From assembly GCA_014729705.1 (NCBI GenBank), contig WJJK01000300.1:1-25050 (forward strand): a DNA stretch of 25,050 bases. Reading direction: 5' to 3'. Both the position numbers and the translations under genes were made by a program. The notes beneath the pieces were generated by a model. It saw nothing but the letters and a program-made list of their open reading frames with translations. It searched no databases and was not told where the DNA came from. Positions 12,887 through 19,576 of the stretch are shown in pieces. Source of the DNA: Candidatus Altarchaeales archaeon (GTDB lineage Archaea > Altiarchaeota > Altiarchaeia > IMC4 > SCGC-AAA252-I15). The first letter of the stretch is position 1; each line of letters begins with the position of its first letter.

Positions 12887-13221
12887 ATGCCTATCGATTA
12901 TCTCCTGTACACCGACGAGGTAGAAGCAAAGGACATCCGCAAGCTCGTCGTCGAGGCTTTCGTGGTCAACGAAAACATGGAACTCGCCAAGCATCTCATC
13001 AATGCCTGGTGCGTGGCCCGGCAGGCGGAGTCCGACAAAAACATCCCTGGCTTTACCGGCATCGGCTACGATGACCAGAACGCCCCGACTGGCCGGAGGG
13101 GTGCTTCCTGCCCAAGTGGTTCATCAAACAGGTGGCAGTGATCGAAGCCCAGCGCCACAAGGCCAGCTGCCGGGAGTATGCTCGGACCCACAAGGAGATG
13201 GACAAGGACGAGGGAGTATGA
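12887..13221 (+). pseudogene. small protein gene with a -1 frame break near 13081
   Basis: The start at 12887 follows GAGGAGG. The first 66 codons look normal (MPIDYLLYTDEVEAKDIRKL..., then FTGIGYDDQNA). As sequenced, the frame then runs into a basic Gly/Ser tail and stops at 13141. Shifting by -1 at the GCCCC run (13082-13086) gives PDWPEGCFLPKWFIKQVAVI and a helical end EMDKDEGV, stopping at 13221 in an ATGA overlap with the next start, which is the local operon style. One extra C would restore a 111-aa protein. Either a C is missing in this sequence, the gene is mutated, or ribosomes slip. Family not recognised. Confidence 0.65.
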
Positions 13222-13292
13222 CCGCCGACCAGTTCAAATCCAAGTGGGGCTTCGTGTCCGGTCACTACACCGAGCAGGCAGAGGCGGGCTGA
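13218..13292 (+). CDS. very short ORF, 24 aa
   Basis: It reads MTADQFKSKWGFVSGHYTEQ plus AEAG. It starts in ATGA with the restored upstream frame and ends 15 bases before the promoter at 13308. The GAGGGAG before it could act as a ribosome binding site. The length is marginal, and it may be a remnant of a longer gene; the supporting evidence is its position and the overlap. Confidence 0.4.
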   Translation: MTADQFKSKWGFVSGHYTEQAEAG

Positions 13293-13307
13293 GAAAAATA
13301 TATTTTC

Positions 13308-13345
13308 TTTCCACCGAATCGGTTCTGGTCCGTCACCACTATCAG
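13308..13345 (+). promoter_or_regulatory. 38-bp promoter-like element (class A)
   Basis: TTTCCAC at 13308-13314, then CGAATCGG (palindromic), CCGTCACC and ACTATCAG. It heads the operon 13368-14649. Confidence 0.65.
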
Positions 13346-13367
13346 AGGACACAACAAGGAGGACGGC

Positions 13368-13559
13368 ATGAAACGCAAAGAAATCGATTTGGTGGACGGG
13401 CTGCTCAACAAATCCGAGCTGGCACAAGTTCGGCTCTCTGTGGTGGCGCAACGGCTAGGAACCCCGCTTGGTGTAGGGCTCATCAAAGCTCTCGAGAAAG
13501 CCGGATATCAAGTATACACGCAGGGGAATGCAACGTATGTCTCCCCTCCCATCCTGTAA
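13368..13559 (+). CDS. hypothetical protein, 63 aa
   Basis: Unrecognised. The start follows AAGGAGG. Predicted helix-helix-strand: DLVDGLLNKSELAQVRLSVV, then RLGTPLGVGLIKALEKAG and YQVYTQGNATYVS. The arrangement could be a small winged-helix-like DNA-binding fold, but no diagnostic residues prove it. First gene of its operon. Confidence 0.7.
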   Translation: MKRKEIDLVDGLLNKSELAQVRLSVVAQRLGTPLGVGLIKALEKAGYQVYTQGNATYVSPPIL

Positions 13560-13571
13560 GGAGGTCACGGT

Positions 13572-13856
13572 ATGGAAGACCGCAAAACCTACACTTTCGA
13601 GGTGGAGACCAAAGTCGTCCATCGGATCTCCATTCAGGTAGTCGGGGCCTCTTCGGAGGAAGAAGCCCAAAAACGGGCAATCCTCGCAGCCCAGAACCAA
13701 GCCCCTCCCCGAGAGAAAGGCGACCCGCTTCCTCACGTCTACTTCGGAGGGAGGAAAATCGTACACTCCACCGACGAACCCGTGGTGGTCTCCGTGGAGG
13801 CCGAGCCCTACAAGCCTTGCTCCTGCCAGCACTGCAACAAAGAGGAGAGCCTCTGA
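13572..13856 (+). CDS. hypothetical protein, 94 aa
   Basis: Unrecognised family, but with a style common in small phage proteins: a strand (KTYTFEVETKVVHRISIQVV), an alanine-rich helix (SSEEEAQKRAILAAQ), then a second strand region, ending in a Cys cluster (CSCQHC, residues about 84-89). The start follows AAGGAGG. The stop overlaps the next start (TGATG). Confidence 0.75.
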   Translation: MEDRKTYTFEVETKVVHRISIQVVGASSEEEAQKRAILAAQNQAPPREKGDPLPHVYFGGRKIVHSTDEPVVVSVEAEPYKPCSCQHCNKEESL

Positions 13857-14032
13857 TGACAGAATACCGAATCGTTTGGGAGATCAATATCGAAGCCGAC
13901 AATCCTCGTGAAGCCGCCGAGGAAGCCCTTCGGATCCAAAGGGATCCCGAATCCTGCGCCACCGTCTTCGAAGTCAGAGAAGAAGGGACAGAGGAAGACG
14001 GAGTCCACATCGACCTGGGCTGGGGGGGCTAA
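13856..14032 (+). CDS. small YRVxWEI-family protein, 58 aa (paralogue of 9296-9466)
   Basis: It starts in TGATG with the previous stop; longer in-frame sequence upstream is a shadow. YRIVWEINIEADNPREAAEE, then EALRIQRDPESCATVFEVRE and IDLGWGG align along the full length with the protein at 9296, including W-E-I, the P-x-E-A-A helix, R-D-P-x-S and the final D-L-G. Two copies in different operons suggest duplication or two separate acquisitions. Function unknown. Confidence 0.75.
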   Translation: MTEYRIVWEINIEADNPREAAEEALRIQRDPESCATVFEVREEGTEEDGVHIDLGWGG

Positions 14033-14062
14033 CAGGGGCGGCTATTTCCTCTGGAGGTGAGC

Positions 14063-14380
14063 ATGTCCTGGTGGAAACGAAGAAGAGAAATACTCAAAGC
14101 CAGAGAAAGAGCCGGCCACAAGATCCCCACGTCGGGTACTCTAGACGAGATGTCCTATTGCACCGCTTGTGGAGCAGGGTTCGATAGTGAAGAACCGTGC
14201 CCGGGAGAACCGCCGATGAAATGGTACATTTACATCAAGAGCCAATACGGTCAGTCCTATGACTTGAAGGTCGAGAAAGTTCGTATCTGTACCGTTTACT
14301 CCCCAGAAGAACGGGACGAGCTAATTCGGCTCTGGTCTCAGAAATTCGGGGAGAAAGCCCGGGCAGAGGAAGTGACGTGA
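14063..14380 (+). CDS. hypothetical protein with CxxC, 105 aa
   Basis: I start it at 14063, six bases after GGAGG; the in-frame GTG at 14057 is too close to that site. The N-terminus is basic and helical (SWWKRRREILKARERAGHK). A Cys33-x2-Cys36 pair with Cys46 (YCTACGAGF, then PCPGEP) suggests a partial zinc knuckle. The second half (MKWYIYIKSQYGQSYDL..., then PEERDELIRLWSQKFGE) looks like a separate small domain and has its own internal ATG at 14217. The stop overlaps the next gene's GTG start. Confidence 0.7.
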   Translation: MSWWKRRREILKARERAGHKIPTSGTLDEMSYCTACGAGFDSEEPCPGEPPMKWYIYIKSQYGQSYDLKVEKVRICTVYSPEERDELIRLWSQKFGEKARAEEVT

Positions 14381-14649
14381 AGAAGCCCAAGCAATGTAAA
14401 GAATGTCCGTACTTCCATTCGGCCGGGAGAAATAACCCGACCAAGCAACAAAAGAAGTTCAACGCCCATGGAGGACACAAGGGCGGTCAACCTTTTTCTG
14501 AAGAGTGCCCGAGAAAAGGAACTCGCTTATATAGCGAGCCTCCCCCGGGTCTGATTTTTTTTGTTTTTTCCTGTTCGGAACCGAACCAAGGCCGGTTAGG
14601 ATCACAAAAGGGAGCCGGGCCAGAAATAATTTGTTCGGAAGCGAACTAA
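14377..14649 (+). CDS. Cys/His small protein, ORF running into terminator region
   Basis: GTG start in GTGA overlap with the previous stop, preceded by GAGGAAG. The N-terminal part is believable: KQCKECPYFHSAGRNN, a Lys/Gln-rich helix, GGHKGGQPFSEECPRKG, with Cys7, Cys10, His13 and Cys44 as possible zinc ligands. After SEPPP the frame continues through a T-run and two GTTCG repeat elements before stopping. One base fewer in the CCCCC run at 14542-14546 would give SEPPRV and a TGA exactly before the T-run, as in other genes here. The last 32 residues are therefore probably not native. Confidence 0.6.
   Translation: MKKPKQCKECPYFHSAGRNNPTKQQKKFNAHGGHKGGQPFSEECPRKGTRLYSEPPPGLIFFVFSCSEPNQGRLGSQKGAGPEIICSEAN
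14573..14603 (+). repeat. GTTCG-palindrome element
   Basis: GTTCG-GAAC-CGAAC (unique loop), then AAGGCCGGTTAGGATC. Paired with 14633 at 60 bp. Confidence 0.75.
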
Positions 14650-14663
14650 GTACGGTAGTGCTC
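14633..14663 (+). repeat. GTTCG-palindrome element
   Basis: GTTCG-GAAG-CGAAC, then AAGTACGGTAGTGCTC. The spacer between the pair (CACAAAAGGGAGCCGGGCC) resembles the one between 1156 and 1221. Confidence 0.75.
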
Positions 14664-14967
14664 TGGGGCAAATAAATCGCCCGCCCGACTTCAAATCAGA
14701 CCCGCAACCAGACAAGACCTATCTAGTCGAGTCGTATGTAGGCTTCTAAGAAATCTGCCGGAAACTTATTTTTCTGGCCGACTCTGCGATTTATTTTTAA
14801 TCCGGCTCGTTATCTTCTAAGGATTTTCGCAGGTTCCCCACAGTAAATAAATCCGGGCCGGATAATAATTGGTTTTACAGTAGTTTTTTCCCTGAAAATA
14901 AAGCCGATATTTTCCACTGCGCCGGGTATGGATATTTCGGGGCGGATATTTTTTATTTTTCACTTTT
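14664..14967. other. gene-free AT-rich stretch
   Basis: No supported gene on either strand. It has repeated AAATAAATC words (14670s, 14840s), GGATTTTCGC-like segments, the motif TTTTACAGTAGTTTTTT (14873-14889) and T-runs before the promoter. This is the third place where the TACAGTAG motif lies shortly upstream of a 38-bp element. Confidence 0.6.
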
Positions 14968-15005
14968 TTTCCACAGAGTCTGTTCAGCTCCGTCACCACG
15001 AACAG
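14968..15005 (+). promoter_or_regulatory. 38-bp promoter-like element (class B, variant tail)
   Basis: TTTCCAC at 14968-14974, CAGAGTCTGTTCAGCT and CCGTCACC, with the tail ACGAACAG. The leader is long (68 bp) and contains GGGTAATCAGGCCC. Confidence 0.6.
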
Positions 15006-15073
15006 GACGGGTAATCAGGCCCACAAAACAAACGACCACAACGATGGTCACCCCAACCAGAGGAGAAATGTAA

Positions 15074-15802
15074 ATGGAAAGCATCAAGAACGTGTTCATC
15101 GCAGTCGACAGGAATGGCGTCTATCTCGGCACCTTCGAGACTCAGGAGCTGGCCCGCCTATACGGCAAGGACTTCGCCAACGGCGAGGTCTCGGTCATCA
15201 GCCCCGTGCGCAACTACCCCGATCAGGATCAGGTCCTGCTCGGAACCTTCCAGGTGGTGGAGCCCACGGTGCAGGAGACTCCCGAGCCCACGCCGGAACC
15301 CGAGCCGGTCGAGACCACTTCCAGCCTGCCCCCGATTCGAATCATCGAGGTTCCCCTGGAGGAGATCAACGGTGAGACCCCCCAGGAGCCGGTCGAGGAG
15401 CCCGCAACGGAGACCGCACCCGAGCCCGAGGCACCGAAGCCCCGGACGAAGCGGACCCGTCTCTCCCCGGAGCGGATTCAGGAGTGCTGCGAGCTGGTCG
15501 TCGGAATGATGGAAGCCGGCAACCCCTACAAGCGGAAGCAGTTCCTCGATCTGGGTATCAAGCCCAACGAGTGGACCAAGACCATTCGAATCCTCCTGGA
15601 CCAGGGCAAGCTCCGACAGGAGGGGCTCAAGAGGGGAGCCTGTTATTTCCTGGTCGAGGGAGAGTCCGGTTCGAATGGGTCGGAAGGAGAGGCCACCGAG
15701 GGGGCCGGTGAAGGAAACGAGACCTTCCCCGCCGAACCTTCGATGGCCCAGATCGCGGCCGAGACCGTGCTCGAAGAGCCCGAAGCGACCGTCGAGGATT
15801 AA
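15074..15802 (+). CDS. protein with disordered linker and winged-helix-like C-domain, 242 aa
   Basis: Three parts are visible. Residues 1-62 are a small alpha/beta domain (NVFIAVDRNGVYLGTFETQE). Residues 63-127 are a Pro/Glu/Thr-rich linker (TPEPTPEPEPVETT and similar). Residues about 130-194 look like a winged helix: SPERIQECCELVVGMMEAGN, KRKQFLDLGIKPNEW, TKTIRILLDQGKLRQEG and a wing ACYFLVEG. The C-terminal 48 residues are acidic. This suggests a DNA-binding regulator with a flexible spacer; targets unknown. The start follows GAGGAG. Single-gene unit with a strong terminator. Confidence 0.75.
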   Translation: MESIKNVFIAVDRNGVYLGTFETQELARLYGKDFANGEVSVISPVRNYPDQDQVLLGTFQVVEPTVQETPEPTPEPEPVETTSSLPPIRIIEVPLEEINGETPQEPVEEPATETAPEPEAPKPRTKRTRLSPERIQECCELVVGMMEAGNPYKRKQFLDLGIKPNEWTKTIRILLDQGKLRQEGLKRGACYFLVEGESGSNGSEGEATEGAGEGNETFPAEPSMAQIAAETVLEEPEATVED

Positions 15803-15809
15803 ATCCTCC

Positions 15810-15842
15810 GGGGAAGGTTCCGGCCTTCCCCCCTCTTTTTAT
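15810..15842 (+). terminator. Rho-independent terminator
   Basis: GGGGAAGG-TTCCGG-CCTTCCCC, eight base pairs, then CCTC and TTTTTATTT. It ends the unit 15074-15802. Confidence 0.9.
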
Positions 15843-15890
15843 TTGGGCCAAATAAATCGTATCTGATAGGGCCCTGAAAAACCGAAAAAG

Positions 15891-15928
15891 ATTCCACAGA
15901 ATCTGTTCAGCTCCGTCACCTATATTAG
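15891..15928 (+). promoter_or_regulatory. 38-bp promoter-like element (class B)
   Basis: ATTCCAC (first base changed) at 15891-15897, CAGAATCTGTTCAGCT, CCGTCACC and TATATTAG. It heads the operon 15957-17566. Confidence 0.6.
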
Positions 15929-15956
15929 AGAGATAAACCCCAACAAGGAGGCCGCA

Positions 15957-16721
15957 ATGAGTGACAGCATCAGTGACAATCTCGATTATCATCAGGAACT
16001 CATGAACGCCGCCTATGCCCGGTGGCGTGAGAGAAGAGGCAGCTACGAAGAATTCATCGGAAGCCTGAACGGCTCCAAAGAGGTCGCCGTCCTCGTGGGG
16101 AACTTGAATTACCAGGTCGGCAACGGCGGCTTCGAGCAGTGGCACTTCAACGAATACAGTGACTGCTCCGAGGACCTGATCCGAGTCCTGGAGACCATGA
16201 AGGAAGAATGTCCCCTGGCAAAGAAAGCCCTGTCCCTCGTCAGGGAAGCCCTCGAGATTATCGAGGAAGAAAAGGAAGTCTGCGAATCCGACTACTACTA
16301 CTACGAGGATGACGAGAACGACGCCTGGGATCTGGCCGAGCAGGAGCGCCAGAGTATCCTGGGAGGCTTGGATTCCCTGGGCCGCCAGTACTACGACTTC
16401 GACGACGCTTTCATGGTCCAGGTGGAACTCTACCTGCGAAGGATGGACGGGTTAGAGATCCCCCAGTCGACCCTCGACGAGAACAAGGAGATTCTGGAAA
16501 TGGGGAAAGAAATTCCTGAGCAGGAACCGGGGCCCAAAAAGCCGAAGGTCAAGCTGACCGGAACGAACGGCAATGCCTTTGCTATCATGGCAAAGGTTTC
16601 CCGAGCCCTCAGACAGGTGGGGTGCTCCCACGACTACATTGAAGACTACCGAAAGGAGGCCATGAGCGGGAGTTACGATAACCTGCTCGCAGTCTCCTGC
16701 AGGTATGCTGACGTGAGGTAA
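15957..16721 (+). CDS. DMP19/DUF4375-type protein with phage C-terminal domain, 254 aa
   Basis: Residues about 50-67 read LNYQVGNGGFEQWHFNEY, matching the DMP19 (DUF4375) signature 'ExxNGGFxQFxxN'. The flanking helices are acidic, and DMP19 proteins are reported to bind partners through negative surfaces. Residues about 100-130 contain a run of Tyr and acidic residues (SDYYYYEDDEND). A separate C-terminal domain (about 198-254, VKLTGTNGNAFAIMAKVSRA, then KEAMSGSYDNLLAV) resembles a short domain found in many phage proteins ('GxxGNAFAIxxxVxxAL...A.SGdYdnLL'). The start follows AAGGAGG. It is a two-domain fusion; the function of either part in phages is not established. Confidence 0.75.
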   Translation: MSDSISDNLDYHQELMNAAYARWRERRGSYEEFIGSLNGSKEVAVLVGNLNYQVGNGGFEQWHFNEYSDCSEDLIRVLETMKEECPLAKKALSLVREALEIIEEEKEVCESDYYYYEDDENDAWDLAEQERQSILGGLDSLGRQYYDFDDAFMVQVELYLRRMDGLEIPQSTLDENKEILEMGKEIPEQEPGPKKPKVKLTGTNGNAFAIMAKVSRALRQVGCSHDYIEDYRKEAMSGSYDNLLAVSCRYADVR

Positions 16722-16732
16722 GGAGAACTGGG

Positions 16733-17359
16733 ATGGATGCCGACAAAAGAAAAAGAATCATAGAAAAACTGAGGAGGTTGGCAGACCCATCCCGAAACCC
16801 TGACCAGGAGGAGGTCCTAGCGGCTAACACAAAGCTAGAAGAACTCCTCCGGGAGGAGGAAAGAGAAGTTGTAACTGCGATCCATCTCCGACAAAAAAAA
16901 GAACCGATGGAGTTACAAACTCTCTTTACTTGGGAACAAAAGCCCCTGCTCTGGGAAAGAGAACTCTTTGGGTTTGTTTGTCGCATTAACTGGACAAAGG
17001 GACTCTATACCTTCCGAAACAACCTCTTTCACTTATTTCGAATCGGTGGAAGACCTGCCCAGATAAGAAAAGCAGAACTGCAATTCCTGTGGGCCCATGG
17101 GAGGGTGAAGGATGTCTCCAAAAGACTTCCGACAGAGACACAACCCAAATATCGAGAAAGCTATGAACTAGGGGCAGCCGCAGAACTCGTAAAAGCCATG
17201 AAAGAGGCTATACCGGAACTAGGTAACTCTAAAGAAGCCGGGAAGTGGTTAAAAGAACAAGTGGCTTTCATGGAGGAACCTGAAAAAATAACCGCTCTAG
17301 ATCCGTACTGGAGGGAAGGACGCAAATCCCTCAAAAGATCCTTTTACCCTGATGAGTAA
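16733..17359 (+). CDS. DUF2786-type protein, 208 aa
   Basis: Residues about 6-40 (KRIIEKLRRLADPSRNPDQE, then EVLAANTKLEELLRE) fit the N-terminal DUF2786 pattern: a helix, a Asn/Pro-containing turn and an Ala-rich helix. The rest (residues 60-208) is helical and basic, with WEQKPLLWERELFGFVCRIN and a YRESYELGAAAELVKAMKEA segment that matches the general layout of the extended family. The gene is clearly more AT-rich (many AAA and AGA codons) than its neighbours, suggesting separate origin. The start follows AAGGAG. Function of DUF2786 proteins is unknown. Confidence 0.75.
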   Translation: MDADKRKRIIEKLRRLADPSRNPDQEEVLAANTKLEELLREEEREVVTAIHLRQKKEPMELQTLFTWEQKPLLWERELFGFVCRINWTKGLYTFRNNLFHLFRIGGRPAQIRKAELQFLWAHGRVKDVSKRLPTETQPKYRESYELGAAAELVKAMKEAIPELGNSKEAGKWLKEQVAFMEEPEKITALDPYWREGRKSLKRSFYPDE

Positions 17360-17389
17360 TCCGGTACGCTGAGCGTTTTGGAGGTTCAC

Positions 17390-17566
17390 ATGAAAGAAAA
17401 AAACATCCAACAGAAAGTCGCTAGCAAAATGCGTAATGCCGCTGACCGCCTCATGTTCGGTGGACGAAGGAAGGCCAGCCTATTTCGTTTGTTCTCAGTC
17501 ACCCCGGTAGCCGTTCCCCTTATCCTATGGGCCGCTGTGATCGAACAGATACCCAGTCGAGACTGA
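17390..17566 (+). CDS. small single-span membrane protein, 58 aa
   Basis: Start at 17390 after TTGGAGG. A basic N-terminal half (MKEKNIQQKVASKMRNAADR, then GGRRKAS) is followed by one hydrophobic segment at residues about 34-51 (LFSVTPVAVPLILWAAVI) and a short tail. By the positive-inside rule the basic N-terminus would be cytoplasmic. Small phage membrane proteins of this type can act in lysis timing or exclusion, but no evidence here favours one. Last gene of the operon; a T-run follows the stop directly. Confidence 0.7.
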   Translation: MKEKNIQQKVASKMRNAADRLMFGGRRKASLFRLFSVTPVAVPLILWAAVIEQIPSRD

Positions 17567-17582
17567 TTTTTTTTTCACAAAG

Positions 17583-17620
17583 TTTCCACAGAATCTGTTC
17601 AGCTCCGTCACCACTATCAG
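17583..17620 (+). promoter_or_regulatory. 38-bp promoter-like element (class B)
   Basis: TTTCCAC at 17583-17589, CAGAATCTGTTCAGCT, CCGTCACC and ACTATCAG. The leader to the gene at 17677 is 56 bp. Confidence 0.65.
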
Positions 17621-17676
17621 GACACGGGAGCAGCACTCACCCAACGGTGCGCCCCCCAATATCACAGGAGACTCAA

Positions 17677-18558
17677 ATGGAGACGACACAGGAACTCATC
17701 GACTCTCTCGATCCCATTGCCATGCGGAACAAGCTCCTCGCCAGGATTCCCGAGGAAGATCGGGGCCGTATCGTCAAAGAGGTCGCACGGGAACTCGGAT
17801 ACCGTTTCGAGGAAGATAAGATGCCGATGCAAGAGTTCTGGGCAATCGTTGATGAGATCGATTGGGGAAATAAGGGAGACACACTTGACATCCACAAAAT
17901 CAAACTCTCTTTGATGAGACGGTACTCGGAGAGAGAGCTTGACCAGGCTCGAGAACGCCTTGATGAGATGATCTACCTCCTTTCCCGAGCTATCAAGGAA
18001 TGGGAAAGGGAAACCGGAGACGAGATCGAGGTCTACGGGGACTCTTGGGATGACCTTCTGGTTCACATTGTTGGATGTGGGAAAGAAGAGTACGAGGCTA
18101 CAGTAGCGGATCCCAGTAAGGTCCTCGCCCGATACAACTCCAGGGACTATCAGGAGAGTTTCTCCTATTGTTTCCCATGGCAATGCGATTACCAAAAACT
18201 GGACCTCGAGTATTACAAGACTTGGGCAAGAAAGGTCCATGACGAATGGGAGGAAAGAACCTTCGATACGGTAACGGAGACCGGCCCCAGGGGTGAGACC
18301 CCCAAGGAAGCCGTCCTTGCGTGGCTCCGACTAGTCACCCTCTCCCCCAGTGTCAAGCACCTGAAGAAGGCAGTGGAGGCGTATGAGAAACACGATTTTC
18401 TTCGGATGATCCGCTCCCTGGATATCAAAAAGGAGCATCGGGAGTTCGGTCGCAGTACCATCAATGAATGGGCTGTCCGCAATCTCGTCGACGATGCTCA
18501 GAAATACCTTATCCCCGCTTGGGAGGAAGGCGGTCTCCGGGGCGAGGCAGGAGCCTGA
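17677..18558 (+). CDS. DUF4240-like protein, 293 aa
   Basis: The region from about residue 50 (MPMQEFWAIVDEIDWGN) through GDSWDDLLVHIVGCGKEEYE and ATVADPSKVLARY follows the layout of DUF4240 proteins: an FWxxI helix, a central helix pair with RERLDEMIYLLSRAIKEW, then an (S/D)DDxxxxxxWLIxxGxExYExxLxDP-like block. The match is partial, so this is a tentative call. The N-terminal 45 residues and the C-terminal 100 residues (KEAVLAWLRLVTLSPSVKHL and beyond) are additional helical sequence. Start at 17677 after AGGAG; the longer frame upstream crosses the promoter. Function unknown. Confidence 0.65.
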   Translation: METTQELIDSLDPIAMRNKLLARIPEEDRGRIVKEVARELGYRFEEDKMPMQEFWAIVDEIDWGNKGDTLDIHKIKLSLMRRYSERELDQARERLDEMIYLLSRAIKEWERETGDEIEVYGDSWDDLLVHIVGCGKEEYEATVADPSKVLARYNSRDYQESFSYCFPWQCDYQKLDLEYYKTWARKVHDEWEERTFDTVTETGPRGETPKEAVLAWLRLVTLSPSVKHLKKAVEAYEKHDFLRMIRSLDIKKEHREFGRSTINEWAVRNLVDDAQKYLIPAWEEGGLRGEAGA

Positions 18559-18612
18559 GCGGCTGAGCCTTCCGCTCCTTAACAGGAGTCCATTGTAGGC
18601 CGCTCGTTGGGG

Positions 18613-18639
18613 GGCTCTCTGGCTGCTGGCGAGCCTTTT
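18613..18639 (+). terminator. possible terminator 1 in leader
   Basis: GGCTC (18613-18617) pairs with GAGCC (18631-18635), followed by TTTT. The stem is short and the loop 13 bases. Confidence 0.5.
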
Positions 18640-18661
18640 AAATCCCTGCCACAGCAGAATA

Positions 18662-18699
18662 ACCGGGGTCGGCTGAGATAGTGCCGGCCCCGGTTTTTT
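18662..18699 (+). terminator. strong terminator 2, just upstream of a start codon
   Basis: A 12-base-pair stem (ACCGGGGTCGGC against GCCGGCCCCGGT, one T-G pair) with a nine-base loop, followed by six Ts. The ribosome binding site AGAAGGAG begins within a few bases of its end. Confidence 0.9.
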
Positions 18700-18718
18700 A
18701 CTCAGAAGGAGAAATTCA

Positions 18719-19027
18719 ATGTTCCAAATCGTACACGCAAATGATCTTCGCAACAACGGCATGGCCGTTGGCGATAACATCCCAGATACCGGGCTTCTCA
18801 ATAAATGGCTTCGGTGGATTGACCCGAAGCTACGAGAGCTTCCCCAGAAATATATGATCGAGATTCGTTACCACGATCTCCCAGAACATGACACTTTCGA
18901 GATCAGCCTCTCAAAAAAAGCCGCAACCCGGCGACGGCTGACAAGCGTTCTCAAAAGGAACAGCTTTCAGGTCCAACCTTTCAATGCTCCAGGAATGGGG
19001 CAGATCGGAATCTACGTCACCCTATAA
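18719..19027 (+). CDS. hypothetical protein, 102 aa
   Basis: Unrecognised. The start follows AGAAGGAG. Basic, soluble protein: FQIVHANDLRNNGMAVGDNI, then a helical stretch around LRELPQKYMIEIRYHDLPEH, a basic segment KKAATRRRLTSVLKRNSF and a beta-like C-terminus (GQIGIYVTL). No metal or membrane motif. Notable mainly for the terminator directly upstream, implying conditional expression. Confidence 0.75.
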   Translation: MFQIVHANDLRNNGMAVGDNIPDTGLLNKWLRWIDPKLRELPQKYMIEIRYHDLPEHDTFEISLSKKAATRRRLTSVLKRNSFQVQPFNAPGMGQIGIYVTL

Positions 19028-19059
19028 ATTACCCCCCCTTCTCTTTGGAGACACATAAC

Positions 19060-19485
19060 ATGAAAAACAGAACCCTTATCAAGACCGATCGAATTCACAA
19101 AATGGCCAAGCTCCATGCGGGCCTCACCGTCGACATGGACCAGATCCACGATCTTTCCTGCATGTGTCGCACCCTCGACCCCGGTCTCCTTCACCGAACA
19201 GACGAAGCCTGTAAGATTCTCGAGGATACCGGAGTCTATGACCTGGAGGTCGAGGCCAAGGACTCCCATGATGTCGCTCTCACAGGGGGCCTCGAAAAGA
19301 CTGCGGTCATGTTCCGTATCGACATGCATGACCACACCGATATCAGCCTGTTCATGTCGGATGCTTCCGGTGACCCCGAAGACGTCCAGCCCGGTGATCA
19401 GACCCTGATGCTTGCCAATTGCCTGAAGAAAATTCGGGATGCGGCCAATGATCTCCTCGCTCAGATCACCAAGGGAGGTGAGTAA
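19060..19485 (+). CDS. hypothetical protein, 141 aa
   Basis: Unrecognised. I use the ATG at 19060 with GGAG ten bases upstream; an in-frame TTG at 19045 is too close to that site. The first 50 residues are helical and include a CMC motif (HDLSCMCRTLDPGLL). A strand region (VYDLEVEAKDSHDVALTG, then TAVMFRIDMHDHTDISLFM, which is His/Asp-rich) could bind a metal. It ends in a helix. It probably shares a transcript with 18719. Confidence 0.75.
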   Translation: MKNRTLIKTDRIHKMAKLHAGLTVDMDQIHDLSCMCRTLDPGLLHRTDEACKILEDTGVYDLEVEAKDSHDVALTGGLEKTAVMFRIDMHDHTDISLFMSDASGDPEDVQPGDQTLMLANCLKKIRDAANDLLAQITKGGE

Positions 19486-19492
19486 AAACGGG

Positions 19493-19507
19493 GCCGGATT
19501 TTCCGGC
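19493..19507 (+). terminator. short hairpin, weak terminator candidate
   Basis: GCCGGA-TTT-TCCGGC, six base pairs, 8 bases after the stop at 19485; only a broken T-tract follows. Confidence 0.4.
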
Positions 19508-19515
19508 AAATCTCT

Positions 19516-19546
19516 GTTCGGAAGCGAACCTGACAGGGTAAGGATC
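19516..19546 (+). repeat. GTTCG-palindrome element
   Basis: GTTCG-GAAG-CGAAC, then TGACAGGGTAAGGATC. Paired with 19577 at 61 bp. Confidence 0.75.
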
Positions 19547-19576
19547 TTTATAAAACGGGGGCTCCGAAAAATATCT

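Larger units (their letters stand above)
18559..18718 (+). promoter_or_regulatory. structured leader with two terminators before 18719
   Basis: This 160-base gap is dense with hairpins: GAGCGG/CCGCTC at its start, CTCC-TTAACA-GGAG, then the two T-tailed hairpins listed separately. The second terminator ends about 19 bases before the next start codon and no 38-bp element lies between. Expression of 18719-19485 therefore depends on read-through or on an unrecognised promoter, as in attenuation-type control. Confidence 0.55.
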
